From contig OY970153.1 in the NCBI GenBank assembly GCA_963706385.1, forward strand, positions 2,604,001-2,668,000: a stretch of DNA of 64,000 nucleotides, written 5' to 3'. This document shows, piece after piece, positions 26,422-36,219 of this stretch; position 1 is the stretch's first letter, and each line of letters opens with the position of its first letter. Under the pieces are notes generated by a model. It was given only the letters and a program-made list of their open reading frames with translations. It did no database searches and was not told the origin of the DNA. The DNA is from Poindextera sp963706385. Lineage in GTDB: Bacteria > Pseudomonadota > Alphaproteobacteria > Caulobacterales > Caulobacteraceae. The position numbers and the translations under genes were made by a program.

Positions 26422-26454
26422 CGAAACGAAACGCCGCGCAAAGACCGCGCGGCG
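26422..26454 (-). promoter_or_regulatory. Terminator-like hairpin in the rplY leader
   Basis: Read on the minus strand, CGCCGCGC (26454-26447) pairs with GCGCGGCG (26439-26432) around a 7-base loop and is followed by TTTCGTTTCG. It ends 15 bases before the rplY start codon, so it could be an attenuator, a structure covering the ribosome site, or a leftover terminator of the upstream lipoprotein gene. Confidence 0.45.
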
Positions 26455-26531
26455 TGGGTCGGTTGAATAGGGGCGGCTAGATACACGCTTCCGTCCCGCG
26501 GCGCAACGCCGTCCGGCGGGGCGGTTCATAT

Positions 26532-27572
26532 CTAGCCGTGTCGTTTGCGGCGGATCGGCCTTGCGCGTTTGGGGGTCGAGACGGTCTGGGTCAGCGGCGG
26601 CGGGGGGACGACGACCGGCGCCGGCGCGCCGGCGGCGATCATCACGCACTGGCCGGTGTCCATCATCACGTGCTGGCCGAGGCAGAAGATGTCCTCGTAG
26701 TTCGGCCGCGCGCCCGCCAGGCACTGGTAGAGATTGAGCTTGGCGGTGTTCAGGCAGGTCGCCGTCGGCGCGTCGGTCATCAGCGGCGTCAGGCTGTCCA
26801 GTCGCTCGTCGCCCGCCTCGCCAAGGGCCGCCAGCGCGGCGACGGCCAGGCCGCGCACGATCACCGGCGGATAGGGCGGGGCGAGACCGGGGCCCCGCAG
26901 CGGAATCGGGCTTTGACCGACGGCCGCGGACCGCAGCCGTGAGACCTGCTCGACCGAGGCGATGTCGTTGAACAGGGACGCGGTCTTGGCGTCGGCCAGT
27001 CGTTGGGGGCGATCCCGGACCGGGGCTTTGGACCAGTCCTGGCGCTGGATGTCGAAGGCGGCCTGTTTGACCGCCGCGCCGGCGTCGAACAGCTTGCGGC
27101 CCTCCGGGGCGATCGTGGCCATCGCCAGCCCCGCGGCGGTGTCGGACCCCCCGAAAGCGACGGCGTAACCGGGGTCTTTGAAGATCACGGCGCTCATCTG
27201 CTGGCGCGCTGTCGGGTCGGCGCCGAACGCGCGCACATTGGCCACGAAGTTCGGGTCCTGCAGGGCGGCGATGGCGGCATAGGCGATCTCGCCGCGCAGC
27301 AGCTGCTCCGGGGCGATGGTGTCGGACTGCCTCAGCGCCTGGGCGACGTCGGCGGCGCTCCTGAAATCGGGGCTGACGGCCGCGGTCTGGGCCACATAGG
27401 CCTGGAACACCGCCGCGTCCTGGATCAGGGCGTCGGACAGCGAGATCGCCGGCGGCGTCGGCGGCGCCGCCGGGGGCTGCGGGGGCGGGGGCGGGGGGGC
27501 GCACGCGGCCAGCGCCGCGGCGCCGGCGAGCGCCAAGCCGGTCAGGACGCTGCGCAGGCGCTGGATGGACAT
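26532..27572 (-). CDS. Predicted lipoprotein with Pro-rich linker
   Basis: A 346-residue protein with a lipoprotein signal: a hydrophobic stretch ending GAAALAAC, where the cysteine would be lipidated. A run of prolines and alanines follows (PPPPPPQPP) and then a helical domain of about 270 residues with SDALIQDAAVFQAYVAQ and RLADAKTASLFNDIASVEQ. Three further cysteines cluster near the C terminus (TCLNTAKLNLYQCLAG, IFCLGQ), and it ends with a second Pro-rich stretch and a basic tail RPIRRKRHG. No known domain is recognised. The ATG at 27572 gives a clean signal peptide with GAGGGA upstream. prs ends just upstream. Confidence 0.78.
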   Translation of the reverse strand: MSIQRLRSVLTGLALAGAAALAACAPPPPPPQPPAAPPTPPAISLSDALIQDAAVFQAYVAQTAAVSPDFRSAADVAQALRQSDTIAPEQLLRGEIAYAAIAALQDPNFVANVRAFGADPTARQQMSAVIFKDPGYAVAFGGSDTAAGLAMATIAPEGRKLFDAGAAVKQAAFDIQRQDWSKAPVRDRPQRLADAKTASLFNDIASVEQVSRLRSAAVGQSPIPLRGPGLAPPYPPVIVRGLAVAALAALGEAGDERLDSLTPLMTDAPTATCLNTAKLNLYQCLAGARPNYEDIFCLGQHVMMDTGQCVMIAAGAPAPVVVPPPPLTQTVSTPKRARPIRRKRHG

Positions 27573-27617
27573 CTGGCCGATTCCCTCGGGACAAGGACGC
27601 GGGCCGCTCATTGGGCC

Positions 27618-28553
<936 letters not shown>

Positions 28554-28639
28554 CGATCAATTCCCTCGGAGGCGGCGTCGCTCCGGGCTTCTAGCAGTCG
28601 GGCCGCCGGGGGCAAGTCCCGTGATCGGGCGATCCTATT

Positions 28640-29422
28640 CTAGGCGGGCGATTCCAGCATGATCGCCGACAATAGCCGGCCATAGTCGCCCTCGCCCCGC
28701 CGGACCGCCCGGCGGTTGGAGAAGAACGCGGCCTCCTCGGCGCAGGTGTCGCGGCCGATCCAGGCGCAGGCGCCGACCCCCGCCTCGCGCAGCCGCGCCA
28801 GCACGAAGCCGGGCAGGTCGAACAGGCGCTTGTCCGGCCGGGCGCCGGCGGCGAAGAAGCGCTCGCAGCCCGGCGCCTCGCGAGCGAACCGCTCAAGGAA
28901 CTCCAGGCCCACCTCGTAGGAGGCCGGGCCGATACAGGGGCCGATCGCCGCCGCCATGCGCTCCGGCGCGGCGCCCAGGGCGGCCATCGCCTCGATCACC
29001 GCCTCGACCACCCCGCCCAGCGCGCCCCTCCAGCCGGCGTGGGCGCAGGCCACCACCCGCGCCTCGGCGTCGGCCAGCAGGATCGGCGCGCAATCGGCCG
29101 ACAGCGCGCCCAGCACCAGGCCTGCGGCACGGGTGACGATGGCGTCGGCTTCGGGCGCCTGGGCCCAAGGGGTCTCGGCCACATGGACGCGGGCCGAATG
29201 GATCTGATAGGCGGTGAGCAGCTGGTCGGGGTCCGCGCCGAACACCTCGGCGGCCCGGGCGCGGTTGGCTTCCACCGCGGCTGGATCGTCCTTCGAGCCG
29301 CGGCCGAGGTTGAGGCTGGCGTAGATCCCGCTCGAGACCCCGCCATTACGAGTGAAGAAGGCGTGGCGCACGCCGCTCAACGGGGTCAGCAGCGTTGATC
29401 GCAGGACGGGAGGGTGCGCCAT
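28640..29422 (-). CDS. pgeF: Peptidoglycan editing factor / multicopper-like purine nucleosidase
   Basis: A 260-residue YfiH/PgeF family protein (COG1496). Family marks are RHAFFTRNGGVSSGIYASLNL, ALSADCAPILLAD, ACAHAGWRGALGGV with the metal-binding cysteine and histidine, and GPCIGPASYEVG. Members have been described both as editing factors that prevent wrong peptidoglycan precursors and as purine nucleoside phosphorylase/laccase-like enzymes. Its ATG shares an A with the stop of the NDUFAF7-like gene (TGATG at 29420-29424). Order lgt-NDUFAF7-pgeF is conserved in alphaproteobacteria. Confidence 0.9.
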   Translation of the reverse strand: MAHPPVLRSTLLTPLSGVRHAFFTRNGGVSSGIYASLNLGRGSKDDPAAVEANRARAAEVFGADPDQLLTAYQIHSARVHVAETPWAQAPEADAIVTRAAGLVLGALSADCAPILLADAEARVVACAHAGWRGALGGVVEAVIEAMAALGAAPERMAAAIGPCIGPASYEVGLEFLERFAREAPGCERFFAAGARPDKRLFDLPGFVLARLREAGVGACAWIGRDTCAEEAAFFSNRRAVRRGEGDYGRLLSAIMLESPA

Positions 29423-30486
29423 CACGCGTCCTCGAACCCAGGCGGCGGCCGATTGCTCGCGCCATAGAGGCAGGCCGCCTTGAACAGCCGCCCCATCTGG
29501 TCGTCGTCCACCAGCCGCGCGAGCTGGCGCGCGATGGTCCCGGCGCGATCGGGCGCCGCGCGGGCCAGCGCCGCGGCGCGCTGTTCGATCCCCAGCCGGC
29601 GCAGGAATTCGCCCTGGGTGACGAGGGCGGCGCGCGCGCCGAGCGTCTCGGCCGCCAGCCGTACGGCGCGAAAGTCGGCGTGGACGGTCAGGTCGGCCTC
29701 GCCGGGGCTGGAGAGGGGGTCGACCTTCTGGTGCCCACGCAGGGCCTGCAGGGTGTCGCCGCCGCCAGGCTCGCCGCCGTAGTCGATCAGCAGCGCCGCC
29801 CCGCCCCACCGTGTGATGCGCCCGACGACGTCAGCGGCGAGAATCGATTGAGCGGGGGAAATCTCGACCAGGGTTCCGATCGGCCAGGCGTCGTCCTGGT
29901 CCGAGAGGGGCGGGATCAGTGGCGCGAGGCCGAAGGTCAGCTCGCCGGCCGTGTCCACCCCGACCACGCGCTCGGCCCAGCCTTCGGCCCGGCGCACGAG
30001 TTGGGCCGCGGGCAGGCAATCGAGCACCTCGTTGGCGATCAGGATCATCGGCGCGTCGCCCGGAACCTCGTCCAGGCGCGCGGTCCAGCGCGCATTGGCT
30101 CCAGCCAGCCGCTGGCGCTGCCGCTCGGCCAGCGGCGCGCTGGTCTCGACCAGCCAGAGGTCGGCGGCGGCCAGGAAGTCCGGGGCCAGCCTGGCGGCGC
30201 GCAAAGCGTCGGCGATCAGGGTCCCGTCACCCGGGCCGATCTCGATCAGGCGGAACGGGTGCGGCCGACCCAATCCGACCCAGGTCTCCACCGCCCACAG
30301 GCCGATCAGCTCGCCGAACATCTGAGAGATCAAGGGCGCGGTGACGAAATCGCCGTCCTCGCCCAGCCGGGGTCGGGTGGCGTAATAGCCGTGCTCGGGA
30401 TCGTGCAGACAGGCGGTCATGAAGGCGTCGACGCCGATCGGCCCCGTCGCGCGGATGGCCGCCTTGAGCTTGTCGGTCAGGCTCAT
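29422..30486 (-). CDS. NDUFAF7/MidA-type SAM-dependent methyltransferase
   Basis: A 354-residue DUF185/COG1565 protein. The opening GPIGVDAFMTACLHDPEHGYY and GDFVTAPLISQMFGELIGLW are diagnostic, and IEIGPGDGTLIADAL is the SAM-binding glycine loop; ANEVLDCLP and LLIDYG follow. The mitochondrial member NDUFAF7 methylates an arginine of complex I subunit NDUFS2, so a role in NADH dehydrogenase assembly is inferred. Start ATG overlaps the lgt stop (ATGA, 30483-30486). The open frame reaches 31332, but the extra part is only a shifted reading of lgt. Confidence 0.9.
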   Translation of the reverse strand: MSLTDKLKAAIRATGPIGVDAFMTACLHDPEHGYYATRPRLGEDGDFVTAPLISQMFGELIGLWAVETWVGLGRPHPFRLIEIGPGDGTLIADALRAARLAPDFLAAADLWLVETSAPLAERQRQRLAGANARWTARLDEVPGDAPMILIANEVLDCLPAAQLVRRAEGWAERVVGVDTAGELTFGLAPLIPPLSDQDDAWPIGTLVEISPAQSILAADVVGRITRWGGAALLIDYGGEPGGGDTLQALRGHQKVDPLSSPGEADLTVHADFRAVRLAAETLGARAALVTQGEFLRRLGIEQRAAALARAAPDRAGTIARQLARLVDDDQMGRLFKAACLYGASNRPPPGFEDA

Positions 30487-31325
30487 CCCCGCGCCTGATC
30501 GGCGCTTGGCGCGGGCGTCGGCTTCGATCCGCGCAGAGCTCTGACCATCAGGGCGAGGCCGGCGAGCGCCATCGGGATCGACAGGATCATGCCCATGGTC
30601 AGGCCGAACGGAAAGCTCGGCATGCCGATGTCGGGATTGCGCACGGTCTCCAAGCCGATGCGGAACAGTCCGTAAAACAGCATGAACAGGCCGGTCACCG
30701 CGCCCGGCCGGGGCAGCCAGCGCGCCCGATGGGTGGCCCAGCGCAGGATCAGGAACAGCGCGAGGCCTTCGAGGCCGGCCTCGTAGAGCTGGCTGGGATG
30801 GCGCGGCAGGCTGTCCGAAGCGCTGGGAAAGACGATGCCCCAGGGCAGGCTGGTCGGCCGGCCCCACAACTCGCCGTTGATGAAGTTGGCCAGGCGGCCG
30901 AAGAACAGGCCGATCGGCGCGCAGGGCGCGATCAGATCGCCCAGCCGCAGCATGTCGATCCGGTTGACCCGCGCGAAGATCACGACCGCCGCGATCACGC
31001 CGACAAACCCGCCGTGGAACGACATCCCGCCGTGCCACAGCCGCAGCATCTCCATCGGATCCTGGTCGAACTGGCCGCGGCCGTAGAACAGGACATAACC
31101 CACCCGCCCGCCAGCGATGACGCCCAGGGTGATCCACAGCACCAGATCGTCGATCTGGGTCACGCTGGCCGGCGGGGCGATGGGCGGCCACAAGCGCGCC
31201 TCGCGGATCAGGCGCGCGCAGTAGCGCCAACCCAGCAGGATGCCCGCGATATAGGCCAGGGCGTACCAGCGGATGGCCAACGGGCCGAGATGGATCAGGA
31301 CCGGATCGAATTTGGGGAACGGCAC
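30483..31325 (-). CDS. lgt: Phosphatidylglycerol-prolipoprotein diacylglyceryl transferase
   Basis: A 280-residue inner-membrane enzyme that puts a diacylglyceryl group on the lipobox cysteine, the first step of lipoprotein maturation. It has seven predicted helices, LAIRWYALAYIAGILLGW, GGMSFHGGFVGVI and the family signature GRLANFINGELWG. GTG at 31325 is the start, with GAGG 8 bases upstream. It begins a leftward operon with the NDUFAF7-like gene and pgeF, divergent from ubiK. Confidence 0.95.
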   Translation of the reverse strand: MPFPKFDPVLIHLGPLAIRWYALAYIAGILLGWRYCARLIREARLWPPIAPPASVTQIDDLVLWITLGVIAGGRVGYVLFYGRGQFDQDPMEMLRLWHGGMSFHGGFVGVIAAVVIFARVNRIDMLRLGDLIAPCAPIGLFFGRLANFINGELWGRPTSLPWGIVFPSASDSLPRHPSQLYEAGLEGLALFLILRWATHRARWLPRPGAVTGLFMLFYGLFRIGLETVRNPDIGMPSFPFGLTMGMILSIPMALAGLALMVRALRGSKPTPAPSADQARG

Positions 31326-31441
31326 GGGGCATCCTCGAAGCGGGCGCTCAGGCGTCAGTTTATCAGGCGCCGCGGCGCCATGGGAGGTCGCGCCGACGCA
31401 CCCCGTCGCATTAATTCGGCATTTCCCGTATAGAAGGGGGC

Positions 31442-31720
31442 ATGCAGACCCAAAACCCGTTTCTCGACGAGTTCGCCAAGCTGACCACTGCGGCGCTCGG
31501 CTTGGCCCAGGCCGCCGGCGAGGAGGCCAGAACCGCCTTTCGCGCCCAGGCCGACAAGTTCGTCGCCGACTTCGATCTGGTGCGTCGCGACGAGCTTGAC
31601 GCGCTCAAGGCCGAACTCAAGCTGCTGCGCGACGAGGTCGCCGCGCTGAAGGGCGAGACGCCGGCGAAGTCCAAGTCCTCGCGCGGGAGGCCGGCTCGCC
31701 CACGACAAGAAGCCGGTTGA
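31442..31720 (+). CDS. ubiK: Ubiquinone biosynthesis accessory factor UbiK family
   Basis: A 92-residue protein of the UbiK/YqiC (BMFP) family: QNPFLDEFAKLTTAALGLAQ, then a helix and the C-terminal coiled coil VRRDELDALKAELKLLRDEV, followed by a basic Lys/Arg-rich tail. UbiK trimers help assemble the Ubi complex under aerobic growth and bind lipids. It is divergent from lgt with a 116-base spacer and followed 79 bases later by a ybjN-like gene. Confidence 0.85.
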   Translation: MQTQNPFLDEFAKLTTAALGLAQAAGEEARTAFRAQADKFVADFDLVRRDELDALKAELKLLRDEVAALKGETPAKSKSSRGRPARPRQEAG

Positions 31721-31799
31721 GACGCCGGCCTCGAAGCAGATTAAGCTGCTGATTCATCCGTTCCCCGCCACTCCCGCCGCCCAACGTCGACGAGGTCCC

Positions 31800-32309
31800 A
31801 TGGACACCCCGCAATCGGAAGAAGACGACGTCGAACCGGGCTTCGATCCGCTGGATGTGGTCGAACACGTGCTGGCGGCCGAAAACCTGACCTTCGACCG
31901 CACCGAGGATGGCGACCTGGCCTTCGCGCTGACCGGCGACTGGAAGGACTACGAGCTGTGGTTCGCCTGGCGCCCGGAGGTCGACTGCCTGCAGCTTTGC
32001 CTGTCGCTCGACATGCGCGCGCCGAAATCGCGGCGGCCGGCGACGCATGAACTGCTGTCGCTGATCAACCAGCGGATCTGGCTGGGGCATTTCGAGGTCT
32101 GGGCGGACGACGGCGAGATCGTCTTCCGCCACGCCCTGTCCCTGCCGCATGGCGAGCGCCCGACCCTGGCCCAGGCGGCGGCGATGATCGACGCCGCGGT
32201 CGAGGCGGCCGACCGGTTCTATCCGGCCTTCGATTTCCTGCTGAAGGGGGCCAAGTCGCCGGACGAGGCGATGGCCGCCTGCATGTTCGAGACCGTCGGC
32301 CAGGCCTGA
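31800..32309 (+). CDS. YbjN domain-containing protein
   Basis: A 169-residue acidic cytosolic protein with the YbjN fold (DLAFALTGDWKDYELWFAWRP, LLSLINQRIWLGHFEVW, FRHALSLPHG). This resembles type III secretion chaperone folds, and in enterobacteria YbjN has been linked to stress and motility regulation. It usually sits before proC in Caulobacterales and Rhizobiales, as here; the link is unexplained. ATG at 31800. Confidence 0.88.
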   Translation: MDTPQSEEDDVEPGFDPLDVVEHVLAAENLTFDRTEDGDLAFALTGDWKDYELWFAWRPEVDCLQLCLSLDMRAPKSRRPATHELLSLINQRIWLGHFEVWADDGEIVFRHALSLPHGERPTLAQAAAMIDAAVEAADRFYPAFDFLLKGAKSPDEAMAACMFETVGQA

Positions 32310-32384
32310 TCCGCGCGACGACCCGCGGGCTTGGCGCCCGGCGCGGCTTTGCGATGCGCGCGCCGTCGCGTTAGGTCTGTCGTC

Positions 32385-33179
32385 ATGACCCCTATCCTGC
32401 TCCTCGGCGCGGGCCGCATGGGCGGCGCCCTGATCCAAGGCTGGTCCCGCGCGGCCGCCTTTTCGCCCGACCAGTTGATCGTGCTCGATCCGCATCCCGC
32501 GCCCGCCGCCCTCGCCGCGCTGGGCGAAGGCGCACGGCTGAACCCGCCGGAGGCGGAGCTGGTCGAGGCGCCGACCGTGCTGTTGGCGGTCAAGCCGCAG
32601 ATCTGGCGCGCGGTGGCCGCCGAGCTCGCGCCGCTTTTGCATCCCCAGGCGGTGATCGTCTCGATCGCGGCGGGAGTCAGGACCGGTGAGATCTCCGCCG
32701 CCTTCGGCGGACGGCGGGCGGCGCGGGTGATGCCCACCACGGCCGTGGCCATCGGCAAAGGCGCGGCCTCGATCGTGGCGGTCGATAAGACCGCGCGCGC
32801 GCGGGCCCACGCGCTGTTCGATCCGGTGGGAGCCTGCGTCGACATCGGCGACGAGGCGCTGATGGACGTCACCGTCGCGGTCTCCGGCTCGGCGCCGGCC
32901 TATCTTTACGCCTTCATCGAGGCGCTGGAGGCGGCGGGCCAGGCCGAGGGCCTGCCGGCCGAGGCCGCGCGCGCCCTGGTCCGCGCGACCCTGATCGGGG
33001 CGGCGGCGCTGTTGGACCAGACGGCGGAGGATCCGGCCGAACTGCGCCGCCAGGTCACCTCGCCCGGCGGCACCACCGAGGCGGCGCTCGAGGTCTTGAT
33101 GGGTGAGCATGGCCTCGGACCCCTGGTCGCCGAAGCGGTGGCGGCCGCGGTGCGGCGCTCGAGGGAGCTGGGCGGATAA
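32385..33179 (+). CDS. proC: Pyrroline-5-carboxylate reductase
   Basis: A 264-residue NAD(P)H enzyme making proline. It opens with the Rossmann motif ILLLGAGRMGGALIQGW, has VLLAVKPQIW, RVMPTTAVAIGKGA, the signature region VAVSGSAPAYLYAFIEALE and VTSPGGTTEAALEVL. Note that the common MPNTPA block reads MPTTAV, a mild departure. The ATG at 32385 starts the Rossmann strand. The gene ends 3 bases before the convergent histidine kinase gene. Confidence 0.93.
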   Translation: MTPILLLGAGRMGGALIQGWSRAAAFSPDQLIVLDPHPAPAALAALGEGARLNPPEAELVEAPTVLLAVKPQIWRAVAAELAPLLHPQAVIVSIAAGVRTGEISAAFGGRRAARVMPTTAVAIGKGAASIVAVDKTARARAHALFDPVGACVDIGDEALMDVTVAVSGSAPAYLYAFIEALEAAGQAEGLPAEAARALVRATLIGAAALLDQTAEDPAELRRQVTSPGGTTEAALEVLMGEHGLGPLVAEAVAAAVRRSRELGG

Positions 33180-33182
33180 GGC

Positions 33183-34529
33183 TTAGCCCGGCAGCCGCAC
33201 CACCGCGCGCAGCCCGCCCATCGGGCTGCGGCCCAGGGTGACGTCGCCGCCCAGGCCGCGGGCCACGTCGCGGGCGATGGCCAGGCCCAGGCCGACGCCC
33301 TTTTCGTTCTGGTTGCGCGCATCGTCGAGCCGGTTGAACGGCTTGAAGGCGTCCTCGTAGCGGTCGGGCGAGATTCCCGGCCCGTCGTCGTCGACCACGA
33401 TCTCCACCCCGCCCGCCGGCCGCGGCCGGGCGGCGACATTGACCCGTTCGCCATGGGCGGCGGCATTCATCACCAGGTTCGACAGCGCGCGCTTGAAGGC
33501 GTTGGGCCGCACGTTGGCCAAGAGCGCGCCGTCGGCGTCGACCGCCACCTCGGCGCCGGCCCGCGTCGCGCCGACGCTGACCTCCTCGATCAGCCCGCGC
33601 AGGGCCACGGTCTCCAGCATCTCGCCGCCCTCGCCGCGGGCGAAGGCGAGGTATTCGTCGATCATATGCTCCATCTCGGCCAGATCGCGCTTGATCTCCT
33701 GGACCCGCGGGGACGGCTCGGCCAGGGCCGCCTCCAGCTTCAGCCGGGTCAGGGGGGTGCGCAGGTCATGGCTGACCGAGGCCAGAAGCGCGGTGCGCTG
33801 GTCGATGTGGCGCTGAATGCGCTCCTTCATGGCGATGAAGGCGAAGGCGGCCTTGCGCACCTCCGCCGCGCCGTGCGGCTTGAACTGGGGCACGTCGCCG
33901 CCCCGGCCAAAGGCTTCGGCGGCGTCAGCCAGCCGCTCGATCGCGCGCACCTGGTTGCGGATGAACAGCAGCGACACGCCGGTCAGCAGCACCGTCGCCA
34001 CGACCATCCACAGGATGAAGATATGGCCCTGGGTGGCGAAGGCGCGGTCGCGCGGGGCGATGATCCGCAGGACGCCCTGCTTCACCTGCACCCGGATGTC
34101 GACGTAGGCGGGGTAGCGGGTGGTGTCGAGCCAGAACGGCTGGTCCAGCCGGTTGACCAGGGCTTGCTTCAAGGCGCGGTCCAGCGGCGCGAACAGCGCG
34201 GTTCGCCTGGAAGTCGGCAGGGCGCTATCCTCCCGCAGCGCCACCGACAGGCTCAGCGAGTGCTCGGCCCGATCGGCCAACTTGGCTAGGCCCGCCGGCG
34301 AAGGGTCGGCCTGGTAGCTGTCGACCACCCAGGCGACGTCGCCCGCCAGGCCCTCGGACAGGCGGCTGGTCACGGTTTGCCAGTGGGCGTCGAAGAATAT
34401 CCAGGTGACCGCGACCTGCATGATCGCGATCGGCAGCACGATGATCAGCAGCGAGCGGCCGAACAGGGTCGAGGGCAGCCAGCGCTTGACGACGCGCGGC
34501 CAGAACAGGCTCTTGGCGAAGCTGGTCAT
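33183..34529 (-). CDS. Membrane sensor histidine kinase, EnvZ-like
   Basis: A 448-residue sensor kinase. TM1 is SLLIIVLPIAIMQVAVTWIF, then a periplasmic sensor loop of about 120 residues, TM2 (FILWMVVATVLLTGVSLLFI), HAMP, the H box SVSHDLRTPLTRLKLEAA with phospho-acceptor histidine, the N box NLVMNAAAHG, and G boxes DDDGPGIS and GVGLGLAIA. The signal is not known; EnvZ homologues sense osmotic or acid change. Its ATG shares an A with the response regulator stop (TGATG, 34527-34531), so the pair is made together. Confidence 0.9.
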   Translation of the reverse strand: MTSFAKSLFWPRVVKRWLPSTLFGRSLLIIVLPIAIMQVAVTWIFFDAHWQTVTSRLSEGLAGDVAWVVDSYQADPSPAGLAKLADRAEHSLSLSVALREDSALPTSRRTALFAPLDRALKQALVNRLDQPFWLDTTRYPAYVDIRVQVKQGVLRIIAPRDRAFATQGHIFILWMVVATVLLTGVSLLFIRNQVRAIERLADAAEAFGRGGDVPQFKPHGAAEVRKAAFAFIAMKERIQRHIDQRTALLASVSHDLRTPLTRLKLEAALAEPSPRVQEIKRDLAEMEHMIDEYLAFARGEGGEMLETVALRGLIEEVSVGATRAGAEVAVDADGALLANVRPNAFKRALSNLVMNAAAHGERVNVAARPRPAGGVEIVVDDDGPGISPDRYEDAFKPFNRLDDARNQNEKGVGLGLAIARDVARGLGGDVTLGRSPMGGLRAVVRLPG

Positions 34530-35236
34530 CAGTCGGGGGCCAGCATGTAACCCACCCCGCGCACGGTGCGCAGATAGCGCGGAGCCTTGGGGTCGGCCTC
34601 GATCTTGCGGCGCAGGCGGGTGACTTGGACATCGACGGCCCGGCCGCTGGCGTCGGCGGTCTCGCGCGCCAGATCCAGCCGGTCGACCGGCGCGTGGGCG
34701 TCGGAGGCCAGCCGCCGCAGGAGCCGCGCCTCGGCCTCGGTCAGCCGCACCGCCGTCTCGCCGCGCAGCAGTTCGCCGCGCCCGACATCGAAACTGCATT
34801 GGCCCAGCGACAGCCGCCGCGCGCCGCCCGCCGGGGCGCCCGCGCGGCGCAGGATCGCCTCGATGCGCAGCACCAGCTCCCGCGGCTCGAACGGTTTGGG
34901 CAGATAGTCATCGGCGCCCAGGCTCAAACCTTCGATCCGATCGCCCGCCGCATCGCGCGCGGTCAGCATCAGCACCGGCGTAGCCCGCGACGGCCCGCCG
35001 CCGCGCAGCCAGCGGATCAGCGAAAAGCCGTCCTCACCGGGCATCATCACGTCCAGGATCAGAAGATCGAAATCGATCGCGGCGAGCTGGCGGCGCGCGC
35101 CGGCGGCGTTCGCGGCGGTGGTCACCCGAAACCCCGAGCGGGCGAGATATTCCTTCAGCAGCGAGCGGATGCGGTCGTCGTCGTCGACCACCAACAGGTG
35201 CCGCGCCATTGATGCGTGGTCAGTCGAGGCGTTCAC
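34529..35236 (-). CDS. OmpR-family response regulator
   Basis: A 235-residue regulator, partner of the coupled kinase. Receiver domain: acidic pocket VVDDDDRIR, phospho-acceptor in LLILDVMMPGEDG, switch TAR and lysine in LPKPFEPREL. DNA-binding winged helix: RLTEAEARLLRRL, VDVQVTRLRRKIEADP and RTVRGVGYML. GTG 35236 or ATG 35209 could start it; the first is given. It is divergent from ilvE with a 91-base spacer. Confidence 0.92.
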   Translation of the reverse strand: MNASTDHASMARHLLVVDDDDRIRSLLKEYLARSGFRVTTAANAAGARRQLAAIDFDLLILDVMMPGEDGFSLIRWLRGGGPSRATPVLMLTARDAAGDRIEGLSLGADDYLPKPFEPRELVLRIEAILRRAGAPAGGARRLSLGQCSFDVGRGELLRGETAVRLTEAEARLLRRLASDAHAPVDRLDLARETADASGRAVDVQVTRLRRKIEADPKAPRYLRTVRGVGYMLAPD

Positions 35237-35327
35237 ATCCCGGCCTTTGTGCTATAGCCCTGGCGACGCCCCGTTCCGGCGAACCCGGAATATGGGGACG
35301 TTTCGTGCGTATGGAGGAGCTTGCCCG

Positions 35328-36215
35328 ATGTCTTTGGTGCCTTTCGACGATCGCGACGGCTGGATATGGCTGGACGGGACCTTCGTTCCGTGGCGCGAGG
35401 CGAAGGTGCACGTACTGACCCATGGCCTGCATTATGCCTCAGCGGTGTTCGAAGGCGAACGCATGTACGGCGGCGAAATCTTCAAGCTGACCGAACACAC
35501 CGAACGTCTGCACCGCTCGGCCGAGATCCTCGACTTCAAGATCCCCTACAGCGTGGCCGAGATCGACCAGGCCTGCAAGGACACCTGCGCGCGCAACGGG
35601 CTGGACGACGCCTATGTGCGCCCGATCGCCTGGCGAGGGTCGGAGATGATCGGGGTCTCGGCGCAGAACACCACCATCCACGCGGCGATAGCCTGCTGGG
35701 AATGGCCGAGCTACTTCAAGCCCGAGGAGAAGGCCCGGGGCATCCGCCTGACCTTCGCCAAATACCGCCGTCCCTCGCCGGAGACCGCGCCGACCGCCTC
35801 CAAGGCGACCGGGCTCTACATGATCTGCACCGTCTCCAAGCACGCCGCCGAGAGGGAGGGCTATACCGACGCCCTGATGCTGGACTGGCGCGGCTATGTG
35901 GCCGAATCGACCGGGGCCAACGTCTTCCTGGTGCGCGACGGGGTGATCCATACGCCCGAGCCCGACTGCTTCCTCGACGGCATCACCCGCCGCAGCGTGA
36001 TCGCCATCGCCAAGAGCCGCGGTTTCGAGGTGGTGCAGCGGCACATCCCGGCCGAGGAGCTGGCCAGCTTCTCGGAGGTGTTTCTGTGCGGCACCGCCGC
36101 CGAGGTGACCCCGGTGGCCGAGATCGGCCCGCACCGCTACACCCCGGGCAATATCTCGCTGTCGCTGATGGACGACTATTCGCGTCTGGTGCGGCGCGAG
36201 CTGGCGCCGGCGTAG
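35328..36215 (+). CDS. ilvE: Branched-chain amino acid aminotransferase
   Basis: A 295-residue class IV PLP aminotransferase for the last step of valine, leucine and isoleucine synthesis. It has VHVLTHGLHYASAVFEGERM, the PLP lysine in TASKATGLYM, WRGYVAESTGANVFLVRDG, DCFLDGITRRSVIAIAK and VFLCGTAAEVTPV. The ATG at 35328 is well placed behind GGAGGAG. It ends 4 bases before the convergent folB. Confidence 0.93.
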   Translation: MSLVPFDDRDGWIWLDGTFVPWREAKVHVLTHGLHYASAVFEGERMYGGEIFKLTEHTERLHRSAEILDFKIPYSVAEIDQACKDTCARNGLDDAYVRPIAWRGSEMIGVSAQNTTIHAAIACWEWPSYFKPEEKARGIRLTFAKYRRPSPETAPTASKATGLYMICTVSKHAAEREGYTDALMLDWRGYVAESTGANVFLVRDGVIHTPEPDCFLDGITRRSVIAIAKSRGFEVVQRHIPAEELASFSEVFLCGTAAEVTPVAEIGPHRYTPGNISLSLMDDYSRLVRRELAPA

Positions 36216-36219
36216 GCGC

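Noticed and set aside
29422..31332. Apparent 636-codon fusion covering lgt and the NDUFAF7-like gene
   Set aside because: The first part is lgt read in the wrong frame; Lgt motifs are in another frame and the true methyltransferase start overlaps the lgt stop.
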